This document shows positions 6,746-14,886 of a stretch of 46,059 nt of DNA, one piece after another; positions within the stretch are counted from its first letter, which is position 1; each line of letters opens with the position of its first letter. The position numbers and the translations under genes are program-made. The DNA lies in assembly GCA_900315305.1 (NCBI GenBank), contig OMYS01000013.1, positions 1-46,059 of the forward strand. Reading direction: 5' to 3'. Source of the stretch: an uncultured Eubacteriales bacterium (GTDB lineage Bacteria > Bacillota > Clostridia > Lachnospirales > Lachnospiraceae). The notes beneath the pieces are model-generated. The model saw nothing but the letters and a program-made list of their open reading frames with translations, searched no databases and had not been told where the DNA came from.

Positions 6746-8086
6746 ATGACGAAAGATATGACACGGGGACCGCTCCTCAAGGAACTGATTTTCTTTACGA
6801 TTCCGCTGGTTTTGGGAACGCTCCTTCAGCTTACCTACAATGCAGCCGACAGCATGATTGTCGGGCGGTTTGTCGGCAAGACGGCCCTCGCGGCGGTCGG
6901 CACGACAAATCCGCTCGTGACACTTGTGCTGCTTTTTACAAATGGCATCTGCCTTGGCGCGGGCATCCTCGTCGGCACGCTCTACGGCGCGCGGAAGACG
7001 GATGAGCTGAGGCGCCAGGTCAGCACGGGCATGATCGCGGGGTGTGCATTTTCCGTGGGCGTCGCGGCGCTCATGATGATCTTTGCGCGCCCGCTCCTTG
7101 TCCTGCTCCAGGTCGAGCATTCCATTATCGCGGAGGGCACGACCTACCTGCGGATTATCCTGCTGGGGCTTGTGTTCAGCTTTGTGTATAACTATCTCGC
7201 GAGCATGCTGCGCGCGATGGGCGACAGCGCGTCGCCTCTCATTTTCCTCGGCATGAGCGCGGGCCTTAATATCGCGGGCGACCTCTTCTTCGTCGTTGTC
7301 CTCGGCATGGGCATCGGGGGCGCGGCAGTGAGCACGGTTCTCTGCGAGGCGCTGAGCGCGGCCGCCTGTCTCCTCTACATCCGGGCGAAAATTCCGGAGC
7401 TGAGGCTCGGGAGAGGATGGCTTGTCTTTGATGCGTCGCTCCTTAAGAAGACCGTGTCGTACGGCTTTGTCAGCGCGATGCAGCAGAGCACGGTCCAGCT
7501 CGGAAAGCTCGGCACGCAGACGATTGTCAATACGCTCGGTGTCGATGCGACGGCGGCCTTCAACGCGACGAACCGCTTCGATGACTTCGCGACGATCCCG
7601 CAGCAGAACATCGCCCACGCGATGACGTCGGTCATGGCGCAGAACGAGGGCGCGGGAAATGAAGGGCGCGTCCGCGGGGCGTTCCGTCTCGGCATGTACA
7701 TCGAGCTCGTCTACGGCGTGGCGATCGGTTTTATCACGTATTTTGCGGCGGGGCCGCTGATGCACCTCTTCTCGACGGACCCCGAGGTGCTGCGCGAGGG
7801 AACAAGGTACTTGAGACTCATCGCGTTCATGTATCCCCTGCCCGCAATTACAAACGGAATTCAGGGATATTTCCGCGGGACGGGTGACCTCAAGGTCACG
7901 CTCTACTCAAGCATCATCAATATGGGCGTCCGTGTCGCGAGCGAGGTTCCGATGATTTTGTTTTGGGACATGGGCTTTCTTGCGGTCCCGTGGTCATACA
8001 CACTGGGCTGGATTGCGATGACGGCGTTCGAGACGCCGTTCCTCATAAAAAGATTGAGAAAAACGGCAAAGACGCTGCAGAACTGA
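6746..8086 (+). CDS. MATE family efflux transporter
   Basis: A 446-residue polytopic membrane protein with about 12 hydrophobic segments in two similar halves. It begins TRGPLLKELIFFTIPLVLG and continues LTYNAADSMIVGRFVG, the hallmark opening of MATE exporters (DinF/NorM type), which exchange drugs or other cations for Na+ or H+. The length is normal. There is no good Shine-Dalgarno sequence: the ATG follows a -10-like element by only a few bases, so a leaderless message or a slightly later start is possible. The next gene, a secreted protease, lies 62 bp downstream and could be co-transcribed. Substrate unknown. Confidence 0.92.
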   Translation: MTKDMTRGPLLKELIFFTIPLVLGTLLQLTYNAADSMIVGRFVGKTALAAVGTTNPLVTLVLLFTNGICLGAGILVGTLYGARKTDELRRQVSTGMIAGCAFSVGVAALMMIFARPLLVLLQVEHSIIAEGTTYLRIILLGLVFSFVYNYLASMLRAMGDSASPLIFLGMSAGLNIAGDLFFVVVLGMGIGGAAVSTVLCEALSAAACLLYIRAKIPELRLGRGWLVFDASLLKKTVSYGFVSAMQQSTVQLGKLGTQTIVNTLGVDATAAFNATNRFDDFATIPQQNIAHAMTSVMAQNEGAGNEGRVRGAFRLGMYIELVYGVAIGFITYFAAGPLMHLFSTDPEVLREGTRYLRLIAFMYPLPAITNGIQGYFRGTGDLKVTLYSSIINMGVRVASEVPMILFWDMGFLAVPWSYTLGWIAMTAFETPFLIKRLRKTAKTLQN

Positions 8087-8148
8087 AAACGGGAGGAGTC
8101 ATGAGCGCCAGCGTGCAGGCAGCAGCGGTGTGAAACGGAGGACAGGAT

Positions 8149-10158
8149 ATGAAGAGAAAGTGGATCGATTTGGTGCTCACGGCCCTTGCCGTGGCGGGAC
8201 TTCTGGCATATCCGGCGCATGCGGATGATGCGTCGGCCGAAATGACCCATATTGAATATGGCGAGAGTGAGGACGGCCTCATCAATTATTCGGGAAATGA
8301 GGCCCTCCTCGATCAGCCTCTGACGGAGTCTGTGCATACGGACGGCCTCGTCGGCGCGGTCTCGGAGGAGCAGTATGAGGCCGACGCCTATGCCGCGATC
8401 ACGGCCGATCAGACGCTCGCGTCCTCATACCGTCCGGCGCAGATTCCGCAGGTCATTTCCCAGGGGGCACTCGACCTGTGCTGGTCGTATGCGACGGTCG
8501 ATTCCTCAGAGACAAACCGCCTGCTTGACGGGACGATTTCGGACACCTCCAATCTGTACTCCCCGGGCCATCTCGGCTACGCGGCCTATCACGGGGGCGA
8601 TGAGACCTGGACGGTCGGAACGCCCGGAAAGACCTGGTATTCCCTGGGCGGAAATGCGCTTGTCGCGATCTCGACGCTTCTCCGCTGGTACGGCCCCGCT
8701 TCGTCGTCTGTCTATGAGACGACGAGTGCGCTGACGCTCGGGTCAGACGACCTCACGTCCTCACTCACGCACCTCACCGGCTATGAGCAGCTGAAGAACC
8801 CCTATGTGTACTCGCCCGATTCCGGGACCGAGTATGCGGGCGATTCGGCGGGCCTCGCGGCGCTTGTTGAGGAAATGAAGGAGGAGATTGTCTCCTCCGG
8901 ATCGCTCATTGCGGATCTCTCGAACAAGGCCTATTCGGCGGACACGTCCTCCTATTTCACATCGACGTATGCCGTGCCGAATCATGAGGAGGCCATCATC
9001 GGCTGGGACGACTCGAAGGTGACGGGCGCCTCAAAGCCCGGCGCCTTTCTTCTGATGAATTCCTACGGCATAGGGCGAGGGGAGAACGGTCTCGACTGGA
9101 TTTCCTACTATGACGCGTCGCTCTGCAATATTTACGCCGTTCACTACGAGAAGGAGCTCGACGGGATCCATGAGGATACGATCCTGCACTCCTACGACGG
9201 ACTTGGCTATAACACGACGGTCCCCGGCTTTATGGCGGCGAATATCTTCACTGCCTCGGAAAATGAGAAGCTTGACCGCGTCGGCATCTATGTCCCGGCC
9301 GGCGGCAGCTATACAGTCTCCGTGCGGACCGGCGTCACGGCGGGCAGCCCGATGTCGGGAACGGAGGCCGCGAGCGTCTCAGGAAGCGAGACCTACATGG
9401 GCTTCTACACGATCCCTCTGGGGCAGGAGATCTCTTTAAGTGCGGGAGAAAATTTCTCGGTCATCGCGTCCGTTACAGACAGCAACGGAAATCTCATCGC
9501 CTTCTGTGAGCAGAAGAGCCGGATCGATATGTTCGGCAACAGCACGCTCAGCACGACGCTTGCCCGCACAATCACCGATGCGGCGGGCGAGTCCTACCGG
9601 AGCGCGGACGGCGGCAGCACGTGGATCGACAACTACTCGGAGCAGTACAATGAGACGTACATGGGCATGACCTATGTCAATATGCTCGGCAACAACTGCA
9701 TCAAGGCCTACGCGAACGCGGATGATACGGGCTCGGAGACTGTGCAGAGCGTCGATATGTACCGGCTCTATAATCCGAACAGCGGTGAGCATTTCTATAC
9801 GGCAAATCAGGGAGAACGGGACCATCTCGTGACGCTCGGCTGGCGGTATGAGGGCATCGGCTGGAAGGCCCCGAAGAGCGGAAACCGTCCGGTCTACCGG
9901 ATGTACAACCCGAACGCGGGTGACCATCACTATACGAATTCTGCCGAGGAGCGCGACTGGCTTGTGACGAAGGGCTGGCGGTACGAGGGCGTCGGCTGGC
10001 AGAGCGCGGACAGCTCCGGCGTCCCGGTCTACCGCCTCTATAATCCGAACTGCACGGGAGCGGGCGCGCACCACTATACGACGTCCGGGGAGGAACGCGA
10101 CTGGCTTGTGACGCTCGGCTGGAAGTACGAGGGCATCTGCTGGAACGGCGTCAGATAA
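8149..10158 (+). CDS. Secreted papain-like (C1A) cysteine protease with C-terminal repeats
   Basis: A 669-residue exported protein. Residues 1-25 form a Sec signal peptide ending PAHA. The protease domain has the oxyanion Gln105 and nucleophile Cys111 (QGALDLCWSYA), His279 (PNHEEAIIGWDD) and Asn304 (LLMNSYG), a complete C1A catalytic set. A beta-rich domain of about 150 residues follows, resembling the lectin-like domain that often accompanies such proteases. Three tandem repeats of about 43 residues (from residue 537) then read YRLYNPNSGEHFYT and end LGWRYEGIGW; this is the DUF5648-type repeat seen on many surface proteins of gut Firmicutes. There is no sortase motif, so release or non-covalent wall binding is likely. 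GGAGG precedes the ATG. Confidence 0.88.
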   Translation: MKRKWIDLVLTALAVAGLLAYPAHADDASAEMTHIEYGESEDGLINYSGNEALLDQPLTESVHTDGLVGAVSEEQYEADAYAAITADQTLASSYRPAQIPQVISQGALDLCWSYATVDSSETNRLLDGTISDTSNLYSPGHLGYAAYHGGDETWTVGTPGKTWYSLGGNALVAISTLLRWYGPASSSVYETTSALTLGSDDLTSSLTHLTGYEQLKNPYVYSPDSGTEYAGDSAGLAALVEEMKEEIVSSGSLIADLSNKAYSADTSSYFTSTYAVPNHEEAIIGWDDSKVTGASKPGAFLLMNSYGIGRGENGLDWISYYDASLCNIYAVHYEKELDGIHEDTILHSYDGLGYNTTVPGFMAANIFTASENEKLDRVGIYVPAGGSYTVSVRTGVTAGSPMSGTEAASVSGSETYMGFYTIPLGQEISLSAGENFSVIASVTDSNGNLIAFCEQKSRIDMFGNSTLSTTLARTITDAAGESYRSADGGSTWIDNYSEQYNETYMGMTYVNMLGNNCIKAYANADDTGSETVQSVDMYRLYNPNSGEHFYTANQGERDHLVTLGWRYEGIGWKAPKSGNRPVYRMYNPNAGDHHYTNSAEERDWLVTKGWRYEGVGWQSADSSGVPVYRLYNPNCTGAGAHHYTTSGEERDWLVTLGWKYEGICWNGVR

Positions 10159-10182
10159 ACGACGACTATTTGCGCTGACAGC

Positions 10183-10210
10183 TTGACAAAATACACAGAT
10201 ATGATATGAT
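10183..10210 (+). promoter_or_regulatory. Promoter of lon
   Basis: A perfect TTGACA (10183-10188), 16-nt spacer and TATGAT (10205-10210). The start point would be about 10217, just before the CIRCE element. Confidence 0.8.
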
Positions 10211-10222
10211 TTCATCCATAGA

Positions 10223-10249
10223 TTAGCACTCAATACTTACGAGTGCCAA
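10223..10249. promoter_or_regulatory. CIRCE operator (HrcA binding site)
   Basis: TTAGCACTC, 9 nt, then GAGTGCCAA: this matches the CIRCE consensus (TTAGCACTC-N9-GAGTGCTAA) at 17 of 18 arm positions. It lies immediately after the predicted lon transcription start, the standard place for HrcA repression. hrcA itself is not in the window. Confidence 0.9.
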
Positions 10250-10309
10250 CAAACCCGGGACGGGCCCAGGCAGCGTCAGGCTGCCGGCCCGCCGGATGGA
10301 GGCTTATAT

Positions 10310-12907
10310 ATGAGTTCTACGCTGGTAATTGCCCTGTACAACACCGTACTGCTTCCGGATGTTGAGTACAGATTGAATATTGACGGCCTGAGCGACGAGG
10401 AGAAGGCGCGGGCCAGGGAGGACGGCGGCAAGGCTGTCCTTCTTCCTATGAAGCAGGAAGTAGAAAGAGAAAACATGAAGGAATCCGACTTCTACCCGAT
10501 CGGCGTCTATGCCGATGTGATGGAAGTGACGGAGGGACCGGCCGGGATTATTCTTCACGCGCAGACGAAGGAGAAGGCAAAGGTTACGTCTCTCGATCTC
10601 ACGGGCGATGTGATCACTTGTGAGTGGGAGCCGGTCGATGAGGTCGTCGATATCACCTACGAGGGAGAGAAGAAGCTCCTCGAGAATCTCCGCACCGTCA
10701 CGACCGAGGTTGCCTCACAGATCCGCGGCGGCGGATACGCGATCGAGTACTTAAAGAGCATCAAGTCGGTCAATGAGTACGCGGCTGTGTTCTGCCAGTT
10801 CTTCGACATGACGCCGGAGGAGAAGTATGCGCTGCTTGCGACCAACTCCTACAAGGAGCGCGGGCTCCTGGTCCACGAGGCACTGATGCGCTTCAAGGGG
10901 ACGATCGACATGCAGGTCGATCTGGCCAATGCCGATGACCCGGAGGGGATCTCCTACAAGAAGGCGGCTATTCACAAGCAGATCGCTCTGCTCGAGAAGC
11001 AGCTGGAGGAGATCGAGCCCGACAAGACGCAGGATGAAAATTCATTTGAAAAGAGAATCGAGAGAGCGGGTATGCCCGACAATATCCGGAAGGAGGTCGA
11101 GCGGGTCCTTCGGAGGTTCAACCAGGAGCCGTCGAACGGGCCGGAGTACAACTCGCTCTACGACTATCTTGACTTTGTGACGTCACTGAAATGGCAGCCG
11201 GATCCGACGGAGAAGATCGACCTGAAGAAGGCGAGACGGATCATGGACAGAGACCACTATGGTCTCGATAAGGTCAAGGAGAGAATTCTCCAGCATCTCG
11301 CGGTCATGGCGCTGAATGAAGAAAAGAGCGAGAAGGAAGGACAAAAGGGCAGCGCAAAGGGAACAATCCTTCTGCTTGTCGGCGCACCGGGCACGGGCAA
11401 GACGTCGATGGGCAAGTCGGTCGCCGAGGCGCTCGGCCGGAAGTATGTCCGCATTTCTCTCGGAGGCATCCGGGATGAGGCGGAGATCCGCGGCCATAGA
11501 AGAACCTATATCGGCGCGATGGCCGGCAGAATTATGACCGGTATCAAGCGGTGCGGGTCCATGAACCCGGTCATGGTGCTCGATGAGGTCGACAAGATCA
11601 AGGCAAGCTTCGACGGCGATCCGTCGGCGGCTCTGCTTGAGGTCCTTGATCCTGAGCAGAATACGACGTTCGAGGACCACTACGTCGATCTCCCGTATGA
11701 CCTCTCCCATGTCTTCTTCATTTGCACGGCGAACACGTGGGACACGATTCCGCAGCCGCTGCTCGACCGCATGGAGATTATTGAGCTGCCGGGCTACACG
11801 CCGACAGAGCATTTCCATATCGCAAAGGAGCACCTTGTTCCGCAGGCGCTCGAGGAGACGGGCCTCACCAGAAAGGACATCCGCTTCACGGACGGCGCGC
11901 TCCGGAAGATCATCGAGGATTACACGATGGAGGCCGGTGTCCGCGGTCTGAAGAAGCAGCTGCTCACGGTATGCCGGAAGGCGGCCGTCATGCTCGTTGA
12001 GGGCGAGGAGACACCTGCGGCGCTTCCGGAAAAGAAAAATGCAGTTCCGGCGCAGGTCGATGCTGCGGCGGAGAACGGCGCAGTATCGGCGGAGGAAGCT
12101 GCTGAAAATGGCAGTGCGAATACCGTACCGGGCGAAACGAATACGGAAGCCGGCGGAGAGGATACCAAGGATAAGAACGGGAAGGACAGCAAAGAGGCAA
12201 AGGTGCCTGTCGTCCGTCCGATCGTTGTCCGTGAGAAGAACATCGAGACCTTCCTCGGGAGAAAGAAAGTCTTCCATGACCGGGTACTGAAGAACAACCC
12301 GCCGGGAGTTGTCACAGGCCTTGCCTGGACGCAGGCCGGAGGCGAGATCCTGTTCATTGAGTCCGTCGCCATGAAGGGAACGGGGCAGATCCGTCTGACA
12401 GGCCAGATCGGCGATGTCATGAAGGAGTCCGCAGAGACGGCGGTCAGCCTTGTGAAGAGCACCTTCATCGACGAGGACCTGAATTTCGCGGAGCGCGATA
12501 TTCACATCCACATCCCTGAGGGAGCCGTCCCGAAGGACGGGCCGAGCGCGGGCATCACGATGTTCACGGCGGTCACATCGCTTGTCACAGGCATTCCGGT
12601 CAGCCCGTATCTGGCGATGACCGGAGAGATTTCCCTGCGCGGGGCCGTGCTTCCGATCGGAGGACTTCCGGAGAAGCTGATGGCGGCGACGCGCGCGGGC
12701 ATCAGGAAGGTCCTCATTCCGAAGGACAATGTCCGTGACCTTGAGGACGTCCCGGAGGAGACGAAGTCCCAGCTTGAGATTGTGCCGGTCGCGACCGTGA
12801 AGGATGTGGTCCGCGAGGCGCTCGGCATGAAGCTTCCGTCAAGAGAGAAGCATCCCTTCCACAAGGAGGAGCACAAGGACGAGAAGAAGGAACATGAGGA
12901 GTCCTGA
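10310..12907 (+). CDS. lon: ATP-dependent protease Lon
   Basis: An 865-residue cytoplasmic AAA+ protease that degrades misfolded and regulatory proteins. Domains: N-terminal substrate-binding and coiled-coil region to about residue 330; AAA+ module with Walker A GAPGTGKTS (about 357) and Walker B VMVLDEVDK; C-terminal protease with Ser746 (DGPSAGI) and Lys789 (GGLPEKLMAA), 43 residues apart as in other Lon proteins. A hydrophilic insert of about 70 residues rich in Ala, Glu, Asn and Lys (about 566-636) sits between the ATPase and protease domains and is not part of typical Lon. GGAGG precedes the ATG. The CIRCE site upstream indicates heat-shock control by HrcA. A strong terminator follows. 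Confidence 0.96.
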   Translation: MSSTLVIALYNTVLLPDVEYRLNIDGLSDEEKARAREDGGKAVLLPMKQEVERENMKESDFYPIGVYADVMEVTEGPAGIILHAQTKEKAKVTSLDLTGDVITCEWEPVDEVVDITYEGEKKLLENLRTVTTEVASQIRGGGYAIEYLKSIKSVNEYAAVFCQFFDMTPEEKYALLATNSYKERGLLVHEALMRFKGTIDMQVDLANADDPEGISYKKAAIHKQIALLEKQLEEIEPDKTQDENSFEKRIERAGMPDNIRKEVERVLRRFNQEPSNGPEYNSLYDYLDFVTSLKWQPDPTEKIDLKKARRIMDRDHYGLDKVKERILQHLAVMALNEEKSEKEGQKGSAKGTILLLVGAPGTGKTSMGKSVAEALGRKYVRISLGGIRDEAEIRGHRRTYIGAMAGRIMTGIKRCGSMNPVMVLDEVDKIKASFDGDPSAALLEVLDPEQNTTFEDHYVDLPYDLSHVFFICTANTWDTIPQPLLDRMEIIELPGYTPTEHFHIAKEHLVPQALEETGLTRKDIRFTDGALRKIIEDYTMEAGVRGLKKQLLTVCRKAAVMLVEGEETPAALPEKKNAVPAQVDAAAENGAVSAEEAAENGSANTVPGETNTEAGGEDTKDKNGKDSKEAKVPVVRPIVVREKNIETFLGRKKVFHDRVLKNNPPGVVTGLAWTQAGGEILFIESVAMKGTGQIRLTGQIGDVMKESAETAVSLVKSTFIDEDLNFAERDIHIHIPEGAVPKDGPSAGITMFTAVTSLVTGIPVSPYLAMTGEISLRGAVLPIGGLPEKLMAATRAGIRKVLIPKDNVRDLEDVPEETKSQLEIVPVATVKDVVREALGMKLPSREKHPFHKEEHKDEKKEHEES

Positions 12908-12921
12908 GGCATAAAAGATTT

Positions 12922-12966
12922 AAAAGAGAAGCGCATACCTTCTGCGCTTCTCTTTTATTTTTATTC
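12922..12966 (+). terminator. Intrinsic terminator after lon
   Basis: A perfect 14-bp stem (AAAAGAGAAGCGCA, 12922-12935, with 12943-12956) with a 7-nt loop, followed by T-rich sequence. Confidence 0.9.
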
Positions 12967-12967
12967 G

Positions 12968-12976
12968 TGGTAAAAT
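12968..12976 (+). promoter_or_regulatory. Extended -10 promoter of malQ
   Basis: TGG directly followed by TAAAAT (12971-12976), of the extended -10 type. No convincing -35 is seen; the region overlaps the tail of the lon terminator. Confidence 0.5.
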
Positions 12977-13021
12977 ACATCTGTATATGTTTATTTTCAT
13001 GGCAGGGGGCAAAACAAACGT

Positions 13022-14632
13022 ATGAGAGAAAGCGGTATACTTCTTCCAATTTCTTCACTTCCGTCCAGGTTCGGGATCGGAAGCTTTTCGAAGGAAGCAT
13101 TTGAATTTATAGATTTTCTGAAGGAGGCCGGCCAGAGCTACTGGCAGGTGCTTCCGTTCGGACCGACGGGCTTCGGAAATTCGCCCTATCAGAGCTTTTC
13201 TACATTTGCCGGAAATCCGTACTTCATCAGTCTCGACGGGCTGATCGAGGACGGCCTTCTGACAGAGCAGGAGGTGTCCTCGATCTACTGGGGCAGTGAT
13301 GTCGAGAAGGTCGATTACGGCGCTGTGTACGAGGGACGCTTCAAGATCCTGAAGGTCGCATTCGAGCGGTTCAGAGGAACGGCGGACAAGGATGCCGACT
13401 ACCAGGCATTTCTCAAGGAGAACAGCTACTGGCTCGAGGACTACTGCCTGTTCATGGCGCTCAAGGAGCAGAATGACGGCAAGCCGTGGAGCGAGTGGGA
13501 CCTTGAGTACAGAAACCGCGACCGCAAGGCGATCGCCATCATCAGTGAGATTATCAACGACACGGTCGAGTTCTTCCGCTTCCAGCAGTATGAGTTCATG
13601 AAGCAGTGGAAGAAGGTCCACGCATACGCGGAGAAGAACGGCATCAAGATCATCGGCGATATCCCGTTCTATGTCGCGTTCGACAGCGCGGACACATGGG
13701 CACATCCGGAGATGTTCAAGTTCGATGAGGAAAATGTCCCGACGGAGGTCGCGGGCTGCCCGCCGGACGCATTTTCGGCGACAGGCCAGCTGTGGGGCAA
13801 CCCGATTTATGACTGGACTTACATGAAGCATAAGGGCTACAAATGGTGGATCCAGCGGATCGGCCGCTGCTACGAGTTCTACGATGTGATCCGCATCGAC
13901 CACTTCCGCGGCTTCGACGAATACTACGCGATTCCGTACGGCGATGAGACGGCCGAGAACGGCACATGGGAGCCGGGTCCGGGCATGGACCTCTTCAATA
14001 AGCTCCGCGAGGAGCTCGGCGATGTCGAGATTATCGCCGAGGACCTCGGCTATATCACGCCGACCGTCCGCCAGCTTCTCGCTGACTCGGGTTTCCCGGG
14101 CATGAAGGTCCTGCAGTTTGCATTTGACGAGAGCGAGAGCAGCGACTATCTCCCGTACAAGCACGAGCGGAACTGTGTCGTCTATACGGGCACGCATGAC
14201 AACATGACGACGCGCGGCTGGATCGAGTCGATCAGCAACCACGACAGAGATTACGCGCGCCGCTACATCAATTCGGTCAATACGGACTACGGCCGCTTCA
14301 CCTGGGACTTCATCCGTGAGGCGTACCGCTCCGTCGCGGATACCTGCATCGTGCCGATTCAGGATTACCTCGTTCTGGGAAATGAAGCCCGCATGAACTG
14401 CCCGGGCGCCGGAGACGGCAACTGGCAGTGGCGGCTGAAGCCGAACTTCCTGTCCCGCGAGCTCGCAAAGAGCATCTATGAGCTGACGGATCTCTACGGA
14501 CGTCTTCCGAAGGTCCCTGAGGACGAGGAAGAGGTCTGCGAGGAGGCTGAGGAGGCCACGGCTGAGGAAGAGGCTGTCGACACCGCACGAGAGATCGGTG
14601 CCGAGGAGTCCGCAAACCGGGACTTTACATAA
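13022..14632 (+). CDS. malQ: 4-alpha-glucanotransferase (amylomaltase)
   Basis: A 536-residue GH77 enzyme that transfers glucan segments between maltodextrins and releases glucose. It opens with GILLPISSLPSRFGIG, typical of MalQ. Catalytic residues are Asp293 in IRIDHFRGF, Glu340 in IIAEDLG and Asp393 in TGTHDN. The family is usually about 500 residues. The last about 40 residues here are an extra acidic tail (many Glu, Ala and Asp), probably disordered. The protein is cytoplasmic and pairs functionally with the GH13 enzyme at 3.5 kb, although the two are not in one operon. Intergenic repeat copy B begins right after the stop. Confidence 0.95.
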   Translation: MRESGILLPISSLPSRFGIGSFSKEAFEFIDFLKEAGQSYWQVLPFGPTGFGNSPYQSFSTFAGNPYFISLDGLIEDGLLTEQEVSSIYWGSDVEKVDYGAVYEGRFKILKVAFERFRGTADKDADYQAFLKENSYWLEDYCLFMALKEQNDGKPWSEWDLEYRNRDRKAIAIISEIINDTVEFFRFQQYEFMKQWKKVHAYAEKNGIKIIGDIPFYVAFDSADTWAHPEMFKFDEENVPTEVAGCPPDAFSATGQLWGNPIYDWTYMKHKGYKWWIQRIGRCYEFYDVIRIDHFRGFDEYYAIPYGDETAENGTWEPGPGMDLFNKLREELGDVEIIAEDLGYITPTVRQLLADSGFPGMKVLQFAFDESESSDYLPYKHERNCVVYTGTHDNMTTRGWIESISNHDRDYARRYINSVNTDYGRFTWDFIREAYRSVADTCIVPIQDYLVLGNEARMNCPGAGDGNWQWRLKPNFLSRELAKSIYELTDLYGRLPKVPEDEEEVCEEAEEATAEEEAVDTAREIGAEESANRDFT

Positions 14633-14633
14633 A

Positions 14634-14792
14634 ATTATCAGCACCCCTTGGAAAACTGATGAAATCCGATCGGAGAGCTTGCTCGCCGGACGGTTTCAGA
14701 CGTTTTCCAAGGGGCGGACAAGCGGCGAAGCCGCTCTGTCTGCCCACAACGAGGAACGCGAAGCGTTCCGAGTCTGGGGTGCTGAATCGTTA
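14634..14792. repeat. Intergenic palindromic repeat, copy B (full)
   Basis: The ends TCAGCACCCC (14638-14647) and GGGGTGCTGA (14776-14785) pair. Inside are three arms: a long one (CCTTGGAAAAC with GTTTTCCAAGG, tip GAGCTTGCTC), a middle one (AGCGG-CGAAG-CCGCT within GGACA..TGTC) and a third (GGAACGC-GAA-GCGTTCC). Together they would fold as a four-way junction. It lies between malQ and thyA. Confidence 0.85.
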
Positions 14793-14797
14793 CAAAA

Positions 14798-14806
14798 TGA
14801 TATGAT
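14798..14806 (+). promoter_or_regulatory. Extended -10 promoter of thyA
   Basis: TGA followed by TATGAT (14801-14806), 12 bp beyond the right arm of repeat B. The repeat end occupies the place where a -35 would be. Confidence 0.5.
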
Positions 14807-14886
14807 AGAAAACACTGAAGAAGCTGCCACATGGACCGGCCGCGCAGGGCGCCGGAAAATGTGGCAGTACTTGACAAGGAGAGAAC

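Noticed and set aside
11183..12511. Long minus-strand frame opposite lon (442 codons)
   Set aside because: Same reason: antisense to a complete Lon gene and without any family motif.
13055..14644. Long minus-strand frame opposite malQ (529 codons)
   Set aside because: Antisense to a complete MalQ; composition is that of a shadow frame and there is no start signal.
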